Positions 24,486 through 31,823 of a stretch of 64,000 nt of DNA are shown piece after piece; position 1 is the stretch's first letter; every line of letters starts with the position of its first letter. The stretch spans positions 186,001 to 250,000 of the forward strand of contig CAKQRD010000001.1 of assembly GCA_934271275.1 (NCBI GenBank), written 5' to 3'. Under the pieces are notes generated by a model, which did no database searches, was not told the DNA's origin, and saw only the letters and a program-made list of their open reading frames with translations. Position numbers and translations under genes: made by a program. Source of the DNA: an uncultured Clostridia bacterium (GTDB lineage: Bacteria > Bacillota > Clostridia > Christensenellales > Borkfalkiaceae).

Positions 24486-25193
24486 TTATTTGGCGAAAAC
24501 GTGATTCCCTATCGTCACAGTCGTGCTTCTCGAAAAAATCCAAGAACTCGTCGCGGTGGCGGGATTGTAATAATAAATCGCGCCGTAGGTCGGATCCCAA
24601 CCGTTCATAGCGTCTTGCGCAGCCTTCTTCGCGGTGGCGTTCGGCGTTAAATTTATCTGCCCGTCGCTGACCGCGGTAAACGCGTAGCTCTGATAGATTA
24701 CGCCCGCCATAGTATTCGGGAAAGACGCGCTCTTGATTCTGTTCATAACGACCGCGCCGACCGCCACCTGTCCGACGTAGCTTTCCCCGCGCGCCTCGCC
24801 GTAAATTAGCTTTGCAAGAAGGTTTACGTCCGAATCGCTGTACGTCGAAGAGGTCGAGGACGACGAGCTTCCGCTTGAAATGCCGAGTGCGGCAAGGGTT
24901 TTCGCGCCGACTATGCCGTCTGCGGTAAGCCCGTTCTTTTTCTGGAAATACTTAACCGCCGCGGTGGTTTTCGCGCCGTAAACGCCGTCTACCGAGCCTT
25001 TATAGTAGCCCCAGTTTTTAAGCTTCTGCTGAATCTTCTTTACCGTCGCGCCCGAGCTGCCTTGTCTTATCACCGCCGCGCACACGACCTCATCGCCGTA
25101 GTTTTCTCGCACGGTAGGTTTAGCGATAGCCGCGCACACAGCCGTCGTAACGACAAGCGCCGCCAAGATAACGATTTTTAATGCTTTTTTCAT
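24486..25193 (-). CDS. sleB: Spore cortex-lytic enzyme SleB
   Basis: A 235-residue secreted cell-wall hydrolase. A signal peptide occupies ~1-25 (MKKALKIVILAALVVTTAVC). A peptidoglycan-binding domain follows (~42-105: GSSGATVKKIQQKLKNWGYY and DGIVGAKTLAAL), then a Ser-rich linker, then a SleB/hydrolase_2 catalytic domain (~120-235) with the catalytic Glu in IYGEARGES. SleB is a lytic transglycosylase that digests muramic-lactam cortex during germination. The ATG overlaps the spoIIR stop by four bases, and ypeB follows after 32 bases. This is the standard sleB-ypeB pairing, with spoIIR unusually in front. Confidence 0.96.
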   Translation of the reverse strand: MKKALKIVILAALVVTTAVCAAIAKPTVRENYGDEVVCAAVIRQGSSGATVKKIQQKLKNWGYYKGSVDGVYGAKTTAAVKYFQKKNGLTADGIVGAKTLAALGISSGSSSSSTSSTYSDSDVNLLAKLIYGEARGESYVGQVAVGAVVMNRIKSASFPNTMAGVIYQSYAFTAVSDGQINLTPNATAKKAAQDAMNGWDPTYGAIYYYNPATATSSWIFSRSTTVTIGNHVFAK

Positions 25194-25732
25194 TTTTCCT
25201 CCTTATTTTCAAAAAACTTTTTAATAACGTCGTAAATTTTGCTTCTGTAAACGTAGTTTTTACCCTCGCCCGTAAAGCAGAGCGGCGGATAAACCACGCA
25301 CCACCAGTTATCGCCCTTGCCGCTGCCGAGGTTTACGATGAGAGCCTTGTAAAAACCGCGCTCCAAGGTAAGCCCGCCGTATACGCGCGTCGGGAATTCT
25401 TCCGTATTTATCCGCGCTTTCGCCTTGTAGGAAAAACCGTTTCTATCAAGCACCGCGTTTGCCGCGCGCTCTATTTCGGGCAGAACGTTCGTAAGCGTTT
25501 TTTCCGCCTTTTCCCGAGTATCGCATTCCGCAAGATACGGAGTTAAAAGCTCTACCACCGCGTCCTTTACGAGATACTTTACCGACTGATCCTTTTCGAG
25601 GTTGGAATCGGCACGGATATGTATTCTTAAATATTCGGTCTCGGGTTCGGCTTCCGGCTTAGAAGCGGCTAACCCTATCGCCGACAATGCTATTATGAGA
25701 AAAGCAAGAAAAAGTATGCAAATTTTTTTCAT
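25190..25732 (-). CDS. spoIIR: Stage II sporulation protein R
   Basis: A 180-residue signalling protein. An N-terminal export signal (MKKICILFLAFLIIALSAIG) is followed by the family hallmark LRIHIRADSNLEKDQSVKYL and VKDAVVELLTPYLAE. The C-terminal GKGDNWWCVVYPPLCF is also diagnostic. SpoIIR is made in the forespore under sigma-F and released to the intermembrane space, where it triggers SpoIIGA to process pro-sigma-E. The first residues of SleB overlap its stop. Being in one unit with sleB and ypeB suggests early forespore expression of all three. Confidence 0.96.
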   Translation of the reverse strand: MKKICILFLAFLIIALSAIGLAASKPEAEPETEYLRIHIRADSNLEKDQSVKYLVKDAVVELLTPYLAECDTREKAEKTLTNVLPEIERAANAVLDRNGFSYKAKARINTEEFPTRVYGGLTLERGFYKALIVNLGSGKGDNWWCVVYPPLCFTGEGKNYVYRSKIYDVIKKFFENKEEK

Positions 25733-25787
25733 ATTGAATTTTTATCCCCTTACGCCCGCTTTTTCGGGCAATTTTCTTTCTGATTTT

Positions 25788-25815
25788 TTATTGACCGTTT
25801 TGAAAGAATTTATAC
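25788..25815 (-). promoter_or_regulatory. Possible sigma-F-like promoter of spoIIR
   Basis: Minus strand GTATA (25815-25811), a 14-base gap, then GGTCAATAA (25796-25788). This resembles the forespore pattern GYATA / GGnnAnAnT with one mismatch. It fits the known sigma-F control of spoIIR, but the match is short. Confidence 0.4.
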
Positions 25816-26016
25816 GGTAATTCCGAATTTTTTAATAAAAGAGGGCGGAACGCGCAAAAACGGGCGCGGGAATACGGCGCGCAGGTACGGACGCGGAAAA
25901 GAAGTGCAGATAAATCAGGGAGCGAAAACGAACGCGAAAAAAACAAGCGCGGAAGGCACTCTCAAAGCAAACTTAAAAAGCCGCAACAAAAAACGGCGCG
26001 GAGAAATCAAGACGCA

Positions 26017-26061
26017 ATAAAACCGAGCCGCAGGGCTTTTTTGCCTGCGGCTCGGTTTTAT
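26017..26061. terminator. Intrinsic terminator, probably of the HtrA-like gene
   Basis: An 18-base-pair perfect stem (26017-26034 with 26044-26061) with AT-rich flanks on both sides. It lies 160 bases past the HtrA-like stop on the minus strand and 21 bases before the small ORF at 26083 on the plus strand. Confidence 0.9.
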
Positions 26062-26082
26062 CTAATTTATAGAAGGAGGTTT

Positions 26083-26175
26083 ATGAGCTTATTAAAATTA
26101 TTATTTATTGTTTTGCGGCACGACTTCGGCTGTTACCGTTCGTTGCGGTCGCCTTTTACCGACAGAGGTTTTTAA
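26083..26175 (+). CDS. Possible 30-residue hydrophobic/basic peptide
   Basis: Directly after AGAAGGAGGT (26071-26080), the best Shine-Dalgarno of this region, an ATG opens a 30-codon frame: MSLLKLLFIVLRHDFG, then a basic half ending SPFTDRGF. A short hydrophobic start with a charged tail is typical of small membrane-active peptides, including type I toxins, but I recognise no family. It lies antisense to the 3' untranslated region of the HtrA-like gene. No plus-strand promoter between the terminator and the ATG is visible. Confidence 0.4.
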   Translation: MSLLKLLFIVLRHDFGCYRSLRSPFTDRGF

Positions 26176-26219
26176 CCTTCGAGTGCCGCCGTATAGTCAA
26201 TTTTATCTGCTTGTATTAT

Positions 26220-27470
26220 TTATCTGCCCGTATTGCAGAAGCGGAACTGGGTCGCCACGAGCGCGACCGTTTTGGTATACGCTCTGTACCCGCTCACTCT
26301 TGAAACGGTCAAGGTCACGCTGTCGCCGATCTTTAAGCTTTGCATAACTTCAGTGACTTCCTCAACGGTGGAAACGGTTTTTTCACCGCCGGCTTCGGTT
26401 TTAAGCTTAACGATAACGTCGTTCACCTTAATACCCATTTTATCCGCCTGACTGCCGCTCGTTATCGCGCCGATATAAACGTAAGAACCTTCTCCGTCCG
26501 ACTTCTGCACCGCGGTGAAGCCGAATTTTTCTTTATTCCCGGCAATGAAACCGTAATTATCGCCGGTATAAGTGCCGAGAAGCTCGCTCGCGATTTTCAC
26601 AAAACCGCAATCTTGTTCGACGTCGTCCGAGCTTTTATAAGGAATGGCGAAGTTTATCTGATCGTAATCGGTGTTGCCGGCGTTGGTTATGCCTATAAGT
26701 TCGCCGTAAAGATTATAAAGTCCGCCGCCCGAATTGCCGTGATTTGTGGAAACGTCTATCTGCAAAAGCTGCATTTCGCCCACGCCGTCTACGTTCACGC
26801 TGCGTTTAAGGTAGCTTATATATCCGACGGAAGCCGTACCCGGAAGCACGCCCGTGGGGTTGCCTATCGCAAACACTTCGTCCATAACCGAAAGCTTGTA
26901 GCTCGCGGAAGGCACTTTCGCCTTTACTATTTTGTCCGCAGAAAGCTTGTTGCCCGAAACCGCCGCTTTATCGAGATTTAATTTCAGCACCGCCACGTCG
27001 GAAGACTGGTCGCCGCCGATAAGAGTTATCGCGCCGCTTTCCTCGCCGATAGTACCCGTAAAGGTGTAGTCGTCGTTTTCGTAAATCACGTCTTCGTCGG
27101 GAAGATAAACGGTTATATCGCCTTTGGAGCTGATAACGTGATGACAGGTAACGATATACGCCGCGCTGTCGTCCGCGTTTTCTTCGTAAGACATATCGAC
27201 GATAACGCCGCTGCCGGCGCTCGTGCCGGAGGAAGTTTTAACCTTGATGGCAACAGCCGTTCTCGCGACCTCCGCATAAGCGTCTTTAAGCGAAAGCTCT
27301 TTTACTTCGTCGCTTTTGTCCGTGTTGAACACTACCGCTTTGGCGGCATAACGTTCGCTCGCCCCGTCGCCGACGTCCGGCTGACGAATAAACGACGTAC
27401 AGCCTACGGCGCATAACGCTATTACAAATACTACCGCGAACAACGCGCAGGATTTAAGAAATTTTTTCAT
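26220..27470 (-). CDS. HtrA/DegP-like trypsin-type serine protease lipoprotein with PDZ domain
   Basis: A 416-residue surface protease. A lipoprotein signal (MKKFLKSCALFAVVFVIALC, lipobox VGC near 24) anchors it. A trypsin-like domain follows with the catalytic His in IVTCHHVIS, Asp in SSDVAVLKLN and Ser in NHGNSGGGLYN. A C-terminal PDZ-like domain follows (~320-405: SQADKMGIKVNDVIVKL). Such proteases degrade or refold damaged exported proteins; in spore formers the lipoprotein type is also linked to stress and sporulation. All three catalytic residues are present. It appears monocistronic, with the terminator at 26017-26061. Confidence 0.92.
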   Translation of the reverse strand: MKKFLKSCALFAVVFVIALCAVGCTSFIRQPDVGDGASERYAAKAVVFNTDKSDEVKELSLKDAYAEVARTAVAIKVKTSSGTSAGSGVIVDMSYEENADDSAAYIVTCHHVISSKGDITVYLPDEDVIYENDDYTFTGTIGEESGAITLIGGDQSSDVAVLKLNLDKAAVSGNKLSADKIVKAKVPSASYKLSVMDEVFAIGNPTGVLPGTASVGYISYLKRSVNVDGVGEMQLLQIDVSTNHGNSGGGLYNLYGELIGITNAGNTDYDQINFAIPYKSSDDVEQDCGFVKIASELLGTYTGDNYGFIAGNKEKFGFTAVQKSDGEGSYVYIGAITSGSQADKMGIKVNDVIVKLKTEAGGEKTVSTVEEVTEVMQSLKIGDSVTLTVSRVSGYRAYTKTVALVATQFRFCNTGR

Positions 27471-27650
27471 ACCCCTTTTGTATGCCTCTTTTCTTTTTCG
27501 TTTATATTTTAACCCGCTAAACTTAAATTAACCTTAAAAAACGGAGTGTTATGAAAAATTTTTTACAAAAAAAGAAAAAATTTATCGTTTGTTTGAAAAG
27601 ACGGGGAAAAAACTTTACCGAAAACCCCCTCGGTTGTCTTTTTTATGCGC

Positions 27651-27799
27651 CTTTGCATTGCAATCTTTAAAGGGCAGATAACTATTTGACCGTACTTTTT
27701 CTTATACAGTTACAAACTGTATACATATCTTTTAAACTTGATTCGTTTTATATCAGCCGCATTTGCCCTGTATTCGTAGGGCGGGGGCTTGCTCCCGCC
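27651..27799 (+). repeat. Three-hairpin intergenic repeat, degenerate copy 2
   Basis: A decayed stem region (CTTTGCATTGCAATC, TTTAAAGGGCA), the intact TATACAGTT/AACTGTATA palindrome (27703-27723) and a GC hairpin at 27779-27799. Order and orientation match 37240-37352 but with substitutions. Confidence 0.65.
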
Positions 27800-27830
27800 G
27801 CCGATGAGTTGTTATGCGAAAACTCCTGAT

Positions 27831-27892
27831 TGTCATTCTGAGCCGACCTTTCTTGACGGGCTTACGAAGAATCTCTACGCAAACCCATTGTT
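27831..27892 (+). repeat. Half copy of the 109-bp inverted-repeat element
   Basis: It starts with the same 12-base end as the full element that follows and carries the inner CTTACGAAGAATCTCTACG, but the right half is missing. Confidence 0.7.
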
Positions 27893-28001
27893 TGTCATTC
27901 TGAGTCTATCCTCTTGCCCCTTCTTACGAAGAATCTCTACGTGATAGTAACTTTCAAGATTCTTCGCGGGAGTGTCTACGCAAGCCCATCTCAGAATGAC
28001 A
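27893..28001 (+). repeat. 109-bp element with terminal inverted repeats (MITE-like), copy A
   Basis: Ends TGTCATTCTGAG and CTCAGAATGACA are perfect 12-base inverted repeats; inside, CGAAGAATCT and AGATTCTTCG form a second inverted pair. The copy at 37012-37120 has exactly the same length and about 80-90% identity by eye. No transposase is in the window. Confidence 0.85.
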
Positions 28002-28014
28002 CATTACGCTTTTC

Positions 28015-28105
28015 CCTTTGCGAGAGGGGAAGAACTGTTTTCCGCTACGTTTGTGCTTCATAGCGTAAGCGGAGAAGTATCCGTTCTTCCCCCTCTCCCG
28101 CTCTC
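28015..28105. repeat. Long hairpin linked to the repeat block
   Basis: GAGAGGGGAAGAAC pairs with GTTCTTCCCCCTCTC around an inner hairpin. A shorter version without the inner hairpin is at 37136-37181, in the same position relative to the 109-bp element. Confidence 0.75.
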
Positions 28106-28138
28106 CCTATTATGAAAACTCTTCTATAACCCCTCGTT

Positions 28139-28293
28139 ACTTATCGCGCATACCTTTCGCTAACTTTGCCCCTTAATCTTTAAGGGGCAAACAACAGGTT
28201 ACCCGTGCTGTTTCTTCTTATACGTCATATAAGCGGCGGGAGGGGCCTCTCCGCCCTACACTCATCACACGCGCATACAGTTACAAACTGTAT
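28139..28293 (+). repeat. Three-hairpin intergenic repeat, copy 3 (rearranged)
   Basis: The TGCCCCTTA/TAAGGGGCA stem (28167-28189) is oriented as at 37240. The GC hairpin (28234-28254) and the CAGTT/AACTG palindrome (28277-28293) follow in swapped order, so part of the module is inverted. Confidence 0.75.
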
Positions 28294-28447
28294 ACACTTC
28301 ATAGGGCGTCTCCACCCCGTCGTATACCTCCCGTCACTTAAAAATAATCTGATTTTACCCTGAATTACTGAATTAAAAATCGTTCCATAAACGCTGAGCC
28401 GTGCATATAAAAACAGAACAATCGACTTTCCCGTTCCGTAATAAAAC

Positions 28448-28484
28448 GCGGGGCGCGGCGAAAAGAATTTTCGCCGCGCCCCGC
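28448..28484 (-). terminator. Likely terminator of the infC-yebC operon
   Basis: A 17-base-pair perfect stem with a three-base loop; on the minus strand it is followed by GTTTTATTA. It lies ~420 bases past yebC, with three more hairpins between (28487-28508, 28511-28553, 28588-28642). Confidence 0.6.
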
Positions 28485-28486
28485 TT

Positions 28487-28642
28487 CCCGCCGCAAGCCT
28501 GCGGCGGGTTTTACTGCCGTTAGCTATTGGGAGGGATATTGAAACGGCAGTAATTTATCGGTATTTTCCGGAATAATTCTCATTAAAGAAAAATCACCTT
28601 ACCGCCGATACGATAAGTATAGGCAGTCAAGGCGATTTTATT
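28487..28642. other. Cluster of hairpins in a gene-free stretch
   Basis: A CCCGCCGC/GCGGCGGG stem (28487-28508), an 11-base-pair stem with a 21-base loop (28511-28521 with 28543-28553), and an 11-base-pair stem with one mismatch (about 28588-28642). No ORF is present. The stretch 28643-28905 holds nothing I can support. This could be the 3' untranslated region of yebC or a separate small RNA. Confidence 0.45.
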
Positions 28643-28905
28643 CTTCCGTTTATAAAAATTTTCGCGCAAATTTTCCTTTCAGTTTTCCGTAGCCGCATCG
28701 GCAGCTTTGGCAAATCGAACTCCGAATCCGTCTCGGAATTTTGCGCCGCTACCACGTCGCGCCGCGACGAATTAAATCGTTTTGCGCTTTTCGTCCGAAA
28801 AAAGGTATGTTTTTCTGCAAAAACGCACTTAACGCGATTTCACGCGAAAGCCCGAACGTATCCGAAAGTCCCCCGAATATATTTTCGCACCCGCGAATTA
28901 CGGAA

Positions 28906-29646
28906 TTATTCTTCTTCCTCTTCTTCGGGAAGGTCTACGTTATGATAAACGTCCTGAACGTCGTCCAAATCTTCGAGCGCGTCCAGAAGTCTTTGGAATT
29001 TATTTAAATCCTCGCCTTCCAGCGTTATTTTGTTGGAAGGAACCATTTCTACCTGCGCCTCGAAGAAGTTGAGTCCTTTGTCTTCGAGATACTTTCTGAC
29101 GGACGAGAAGTTCGCGACCGAAGTATGCACCTCGAAAGCGTCGTCTTCCGAAATAACGTCGTCCGCACCCGCATCCAACGCGTATTCCATAACTGCGTCC
29201 TCGGTAAGGTCGGGAGTTCTTTCGACTATGATTATACCCATATTCGTAAAGGTAAAAGACACGCAACCCGCATTACCCAAAGAACCGCCGTGTTTTCTCA
29301 TTGCCGTTCTCACAAAGTCTACCGTACGGTTTTTGTTATCCGTAAGGGCTTTGATTATAACCGCGCTGCCCGCAGGTCCGTACCCTTCGTAGGTAAGCTC
29401 CTCGAAGTTATCCCCCGCAAGTTCGCCCGCCGCTTTTGCGATACAACGTTTTATGTTGTCGTTAGGCATATTAGCCGCTTTCGCCTTGGCGATAGCGTCC
29501 GCAAGCTTGCTGTTGGTGGTGGGATCGGGATTGCTTTTCGCCGCAACGGCTATCTCTCTGCCGACTTTGGTAAAAATTTTACCCCTTACCGCGTCCTGTT
29601 TTGCTTTTTTTACGGCGATATTCGCCGCGTGGCTATGACCTGACAT
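28906..29646 (-). CDS. yebC: YebC/PmpR-family protein
   Basis: A 246-residue protein of the YebC family, starting MSGHSHAANIAVKKAKQDAV as usual. Signatures include MPNDNIKRCIAKA, EGYGPAGSAVIIKALTDNKNR (first part) and the acidic C-terminal LDALEDLDDVQDVYHNVDLP. These proteins were described as transcriptional regulators; recent work on YebC/YeeI links them to translation through polyproline stretches. Its place as the last gene of an infC-rpmI-rplT operon fits a translation role. It starts 11 bases after the methyltransferase stop with AGGAG upstream. Confidence 0.95.
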   Translation of the reverse strand: MSGHSHAANIAVKKAKQDAVRGKIFTKVGREIAVAAKSNPDPTTNSKLADAIAKAKAANMPNDNIKRCIAKAAGELAGDNFEELTYEGYGPAGSAVIIKALTDNKNRTVDFVRTAMRKHGGSLGNAGCVSFTFTNMGIIIVERTPDLTEDAVMEYALDAGADDVISEDDAFEVHTSVANFSSVRKYLEDKGLNFFEAQVEMVPSNKITLEGEDLNKFQRLLDALEDLDDVQDVYHNVDLPEEEEEE

Positions 29647-29657
29647 AGTATTTTCTC

Positions 29658-30407
29658 CTATATTTTACTGTTTTTTAAAGCGTACATAAGCACGCCCGCC
29701 GCGACCGCCGCATTAAGACTTTCCACACCGTTTTGCATAGGAAGACCTAACGTTACGCTCGTCTTCGATTTCATAAATTCGGAAACCCCGTGCGCCTCGT
29801 TGCCGATGATAAGACAGAATTTCTCCGCCGCTTTTATCCCGAAAGGATTTTCGCCGCACATATCCGCCGCGTAAAAGGGAACGTTTATTTTTTCGCAAAG
29901 TTCTTCTCTTTTCCCCGCGAAAACCTTCACGCGGAAAATTCCGCTCATGGAAGCACGCACCGCTTTCGGCGAATACGCGTCCGCTCCGTCCGCGATATAT
30001 ACGTCCGTAAAGCCCGTTGCCGCCGCCGTTCTTATAATCGCGCCGACGTTCGCGGGGTCGGAAACGCCGTCTAAAAACAGACAGTTCCCTTTCGGCTCGC
30101 AAAGAACCGTTTCGGGCTTATACAGCACCGCAAGCACGCCCTGCGGAGAACTTTCCCCGCTGACGCTCTTAAACACGTCTTCCGAAACCGATTCTTTACG
30201 GACGTCTGCGGGGATTTCCGCGTTATCGGACAAAAGTTTTTCGCCGATTTCGGTAAGAATAAGCGCGAAAATATTTTGCCCCGTAAGAATGGCTTCTTTA
30301 ACGGATTTAAGTCCTTCGGCGATAAAAAGCCTGTATTCGTCGCGTTCCTTTTTTCGGTCTAACGCGCGAACGCTTTTTATAAGCGCGTTGTTTCTCGAAG
30401 TTATCAT
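29658..30407 (-). CDS. TrmH/SpoU-family rRNA or tRNA 2'-O-methyltransferase
   Basis: A 249-residue SPOUT methyltransferase. The N-terminal substrate-binding domain begins MITSRNNALIKSVRALDRKK. The three SpoU motifs are present: NVGAIIRTAAATGF, LIIGNEAHGVS and LGLPMQNGVESLNAAVAAGV. It uses SAM to methylate a ribose in rRNA or tRNA; in many Firmicutes the gene downstream of rplT is such an enzyme. A hairpin between rplT and this gene (30419-30441) may lower its expression relative to the ribosomal proteins. The precise nucleotide target is not predictable. Confidence 0.92.
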   Translation of the reverse strand: MITSRNNALIKSVRALDRKKERDEYRLFIAEGLKSVKEAILTGQNIFALILTEIGEKLLSDNAEIPADVRKESVSEDVFKSVSGESSPQGVLAVLYKPETVLCEPKGNCLFLDGVSDPANVGAIIRTAAATGFTDVYIADGADAYSPKAVRASMSGIFRVKVFAGKREELCEKINVPFYAADMCGENPFGIKAAEKFCLIIGNEAHGVSEFMKSKTSVTLGLPMQNGVESLNAAVAAGVLMYALKNSKI

Positions 30408-30418
30408 TTTATCGAAAG

Positions 30419-30441
30419 AAAGCCTACGAGTGGTAGGCTTT
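30419..30441 (-). terminator. Weak attenuator-like hairpin between rplT and the methyltransferase
   Basis: A 9-base-pair stem AAAGCCTAC/GTAGGCTTT followed by CTTTCTTTCG, a poor T-run. Partial read-through is expected. Confidence 0.5.
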
Positions 30442-30449
30442 TACTTTGA

Positions 30450-30806
30450 TTATTTGTTTAAGTTGGCTTTTGCCTTTTCGCAAAGAGTTGCGAAAGCGGG
30501 CGCGTCCGAAACCGCTATTTCCGCAAGAACCTTTCTGTTAAGGTCTATTCCGGCGTTTTTAAGACCGAACATAAGCTTGCTGTAAGAAAGCCCGTTGATA
30601 CGCGCCGCCGCGTTGATACGGGTTATCCACAAAGATCTGAAATCGCGTTTTTTCGCTTTTCTGCCGACGTAAGCGTACATCTGCGCTTTCATGACGGCTT
30701 CTCTTGCTACTCTGTATCTCTTGCTTCTGCCGCCGAAATAACCTTTGGCGAGCTTTAAAATTTTTCTACGTTTCTTAACGGCGTTTACGCCTCTTTTAAT
30801 ACGCAT
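30450..30806 (-). CDS. rplT: 50S ribosomal protein L20
   Basis: A 118-residue ribosomal protein at standard length. Family stretches are MRIKRGVNAVKKRRKILKLA, YFGGRSKRYRVAREAVMKA and LWITRINAAARINGLSYS. Besides its role in 50S assembly, L20 is the autoregulator of infC-rpmI-rplT in Firmicutes and binds the leader of that mRNA; the candidate leader is at 31571-31750. It follows rpmI after 20 bases. Confidence 0.98.
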   Translation of the reverse strand: MRIKRGVNAVKKRRKILKLAKGYFGGRSKRYRVAREAVMKAQMYAYVGRKAKKRDFRSLWITRINAAARINGLSYSKLMFGLKNAGIDLNRKVLAEIAVSDAPAFATLCEKAKANLNK

Positions 30807-30826
30807 TTTCTATTCTCCTCTTGACC

Positions 30827-31024
30827 TTATTTATTGTAAATGAGCGTCTTAACGGTCTTTGCCTGCGTATCGTCCACGTATGCGCCCGCGCAAAGATTGT
30901 TCTTTCTCTTTCTGTCTTTCTTGGTAAGAATGTGATTTTTGCCCGAACAAGCTCTTTTAATCTTGCCGGTGGCGGTTACTTTGAATCTCTTCTTCGCCGC
31001 GCTTTTGGTTTTCATTTTAGGCAT
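30827..31024 (-). CDS. rpmI: 50S ribosomal protein L35
   Basis: A 65-residue basic ribosomal protein: MPKMKTKSAAKKRFKVTATG at the start and KNHILTKKDRKRKNNL in the middle, both characteristic. It lies between infC (33-base gap) and rplT (20-base gap), the conserved operon order. GGAGG precedes the ATG. Confidence 0.98.
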   Translation of the reverse strand: MPKMKTKSAAKKRFKVTATGKIKRACSGKNHILTKKDRKRKNNLCAGAYVDDTQAKTVKTLIYNK

Positions 31025-31057
31025 ATTATTACCCTCCGTTGAATTTATTTAAGTAAG

Positions 31058-31570
31058 TTACGCTTTGAGGGGGGCGAGCATCATCCAGATGTTTCTGCCT
31101 TCCGTAAGCGGTTGCTTTTCTATCGTGCCGAAGTCTTTTACTATCTCGTAAAACCTCTTCATAACGTCTACGCCGAGTTCCTGATGCGCCATCTGTCTGC
31201 CGCGCATTCTTATAGAAACTTTAACCTTGTTTCCGCCCGACAAAAACTTCTGCGCCTGTTTCGCCTTAACGTTAAGGTCGCCGACGTCTATCGTCATAGA
31301 AAGCCAGATTTCCTTGATTTCGACGACTTTCTGATTTTTCTTGGCTTCCTTGGCTTTTTTGGCGATTTCAAAAAGGTATTTCCCGTAGTTCATTATCTTA
31401 CATACGGGCGGGTTTGCGTTCGGCGAAATTTTAACGAGGTCGAGTCCCTTATCCTCCGCAAGGCTCAAAGCCTCCCTCGAAGAAACTATGCCGAGTTGCT
31501 CTCCGTTTTCGCCTATAAGACGCACTTCTCTGTCGCGGATTTCTCCGTTCGTCTGATGTTCCCTTTTAAT
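31058..31570 (-). CDS. infC: Translation initiation factor IF-3, predicted AUU start
   Basis: A 170-residue IF-3. The N-domain carries NGEIRDREVRLIGENGEQLG, the linker is Lys-rich, and the C-domain carries KIMNYGKYLFE and RMRGRQMAHQELG. The frame has an ATG at 31621, but that would add 17 non-homologous residues that overlap the attenuator tail. Instead AGAGGTG lies 7 bases before an ATT at 31570, giving (M)IKREHQTNGEIRD, the usual IF-3 N-terminus. AUU is the known infC start in many bacteria, through which IF-3 limits its own synthesis. Expression should therefore be controlled twice, by IF-3 itself and by L20 at the leader. Confidence 0.92.
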   Translation of the reverse strand: MKREHQTNGEIRDREVRLIGENGEQLGIVSSREALSLAEDKGLDLVKISPNANPPVCKIMNYGKYLFEIAKKAKEAKKNQKVVEIKEIWLSMTIDVGDLNVKAKQAQKFLSGGNKVKVSIRMRGRQMAHQELGVDVMKRFYEIVKDFGTIEKQPLTEGRNIWMMLAPLKA

Positions 31571-31750
31571 AGTAGTACACCTCTTTATAAATTTTCCTTT
31601 TTCCGCGCTGTATAAGCGCAAAAAGAACGGGTGCTTTCAACAAAAAAGCACCCGACGAAAAACTACTTTACCCGCAATAATACTCGCGTTTCAAGGTATC
31701 GAGCCGAACGATTTCTACCGTCGGCGAGAAGGGTCTCTTCTGCTTTAAGC
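31571..31750 (-). ncRNA. L20-type ribosomal leader with attenuator
   Basis: About 180 bases of untranslated leader ahead of infC. It contains GCAGAAGAGACCCTTCTCGCC, further pairing segments around GGCTCGATACC, and the terminator at 31620-31654. Position and architecture match the Firmicutes L20 leader, where L20 binding favours termination. The motif is assigned by eye; a covariance search with Rfam RF00558 would settle it. Confidence 0.7.
31620..31654 (-). terminator. Attenuator terminator upstream of infC
   Basis: A 10-base-pair stem CGGGTGCTTT/AAAGCACCCG (31628-31637 with 31645-31654), then TTCTTTTT on the minus strand. Confidence 0.9.
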
Positions 31751-31756
31751 CTTAAT

Positions 31757-31785
31757 ATAATACACGATTTACGCGGTTTTGTCAA
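31757..31785 (-). promoter_or_regulatory. Sigma-A promoter of the infC operon
   Basis: Minus strand consensus TTGACA (31785-31780), 17-base spacer, TATTAT (31762-31757). Confidence 0.88.
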
Positions 31786-31823
31786 CGATTTTACGCGCGT
31801 TTTACGAGAAAATCCGCGTTTTT

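Noticed and set aside
23630..24610. 326-codon Ser/Ala/Phe-rich open frame antisense to ypeB
   Set aside because: It is the complement of the Lys/Arg/Ala/Glu-rich tail (AAR/GCN/GAR codons give Phe/Leu/Ser/Arg antisense). It has no Shine-Dalgarno and no family.
25784..26019. Lys/Arg-rich open frame of ~75 codons ending at the terminator at 26017
   Set aside because: It looks like a small basic protein but has no start codon with a ribosome binding site, and purine-rich DNA gives such frames by chance.
28741..29007. 88-codon plus-strand frame next to yebC
   Set aside because: No ribosome binding site, it overlaps the 3' end of yebC, and its composition is unlike a protein.
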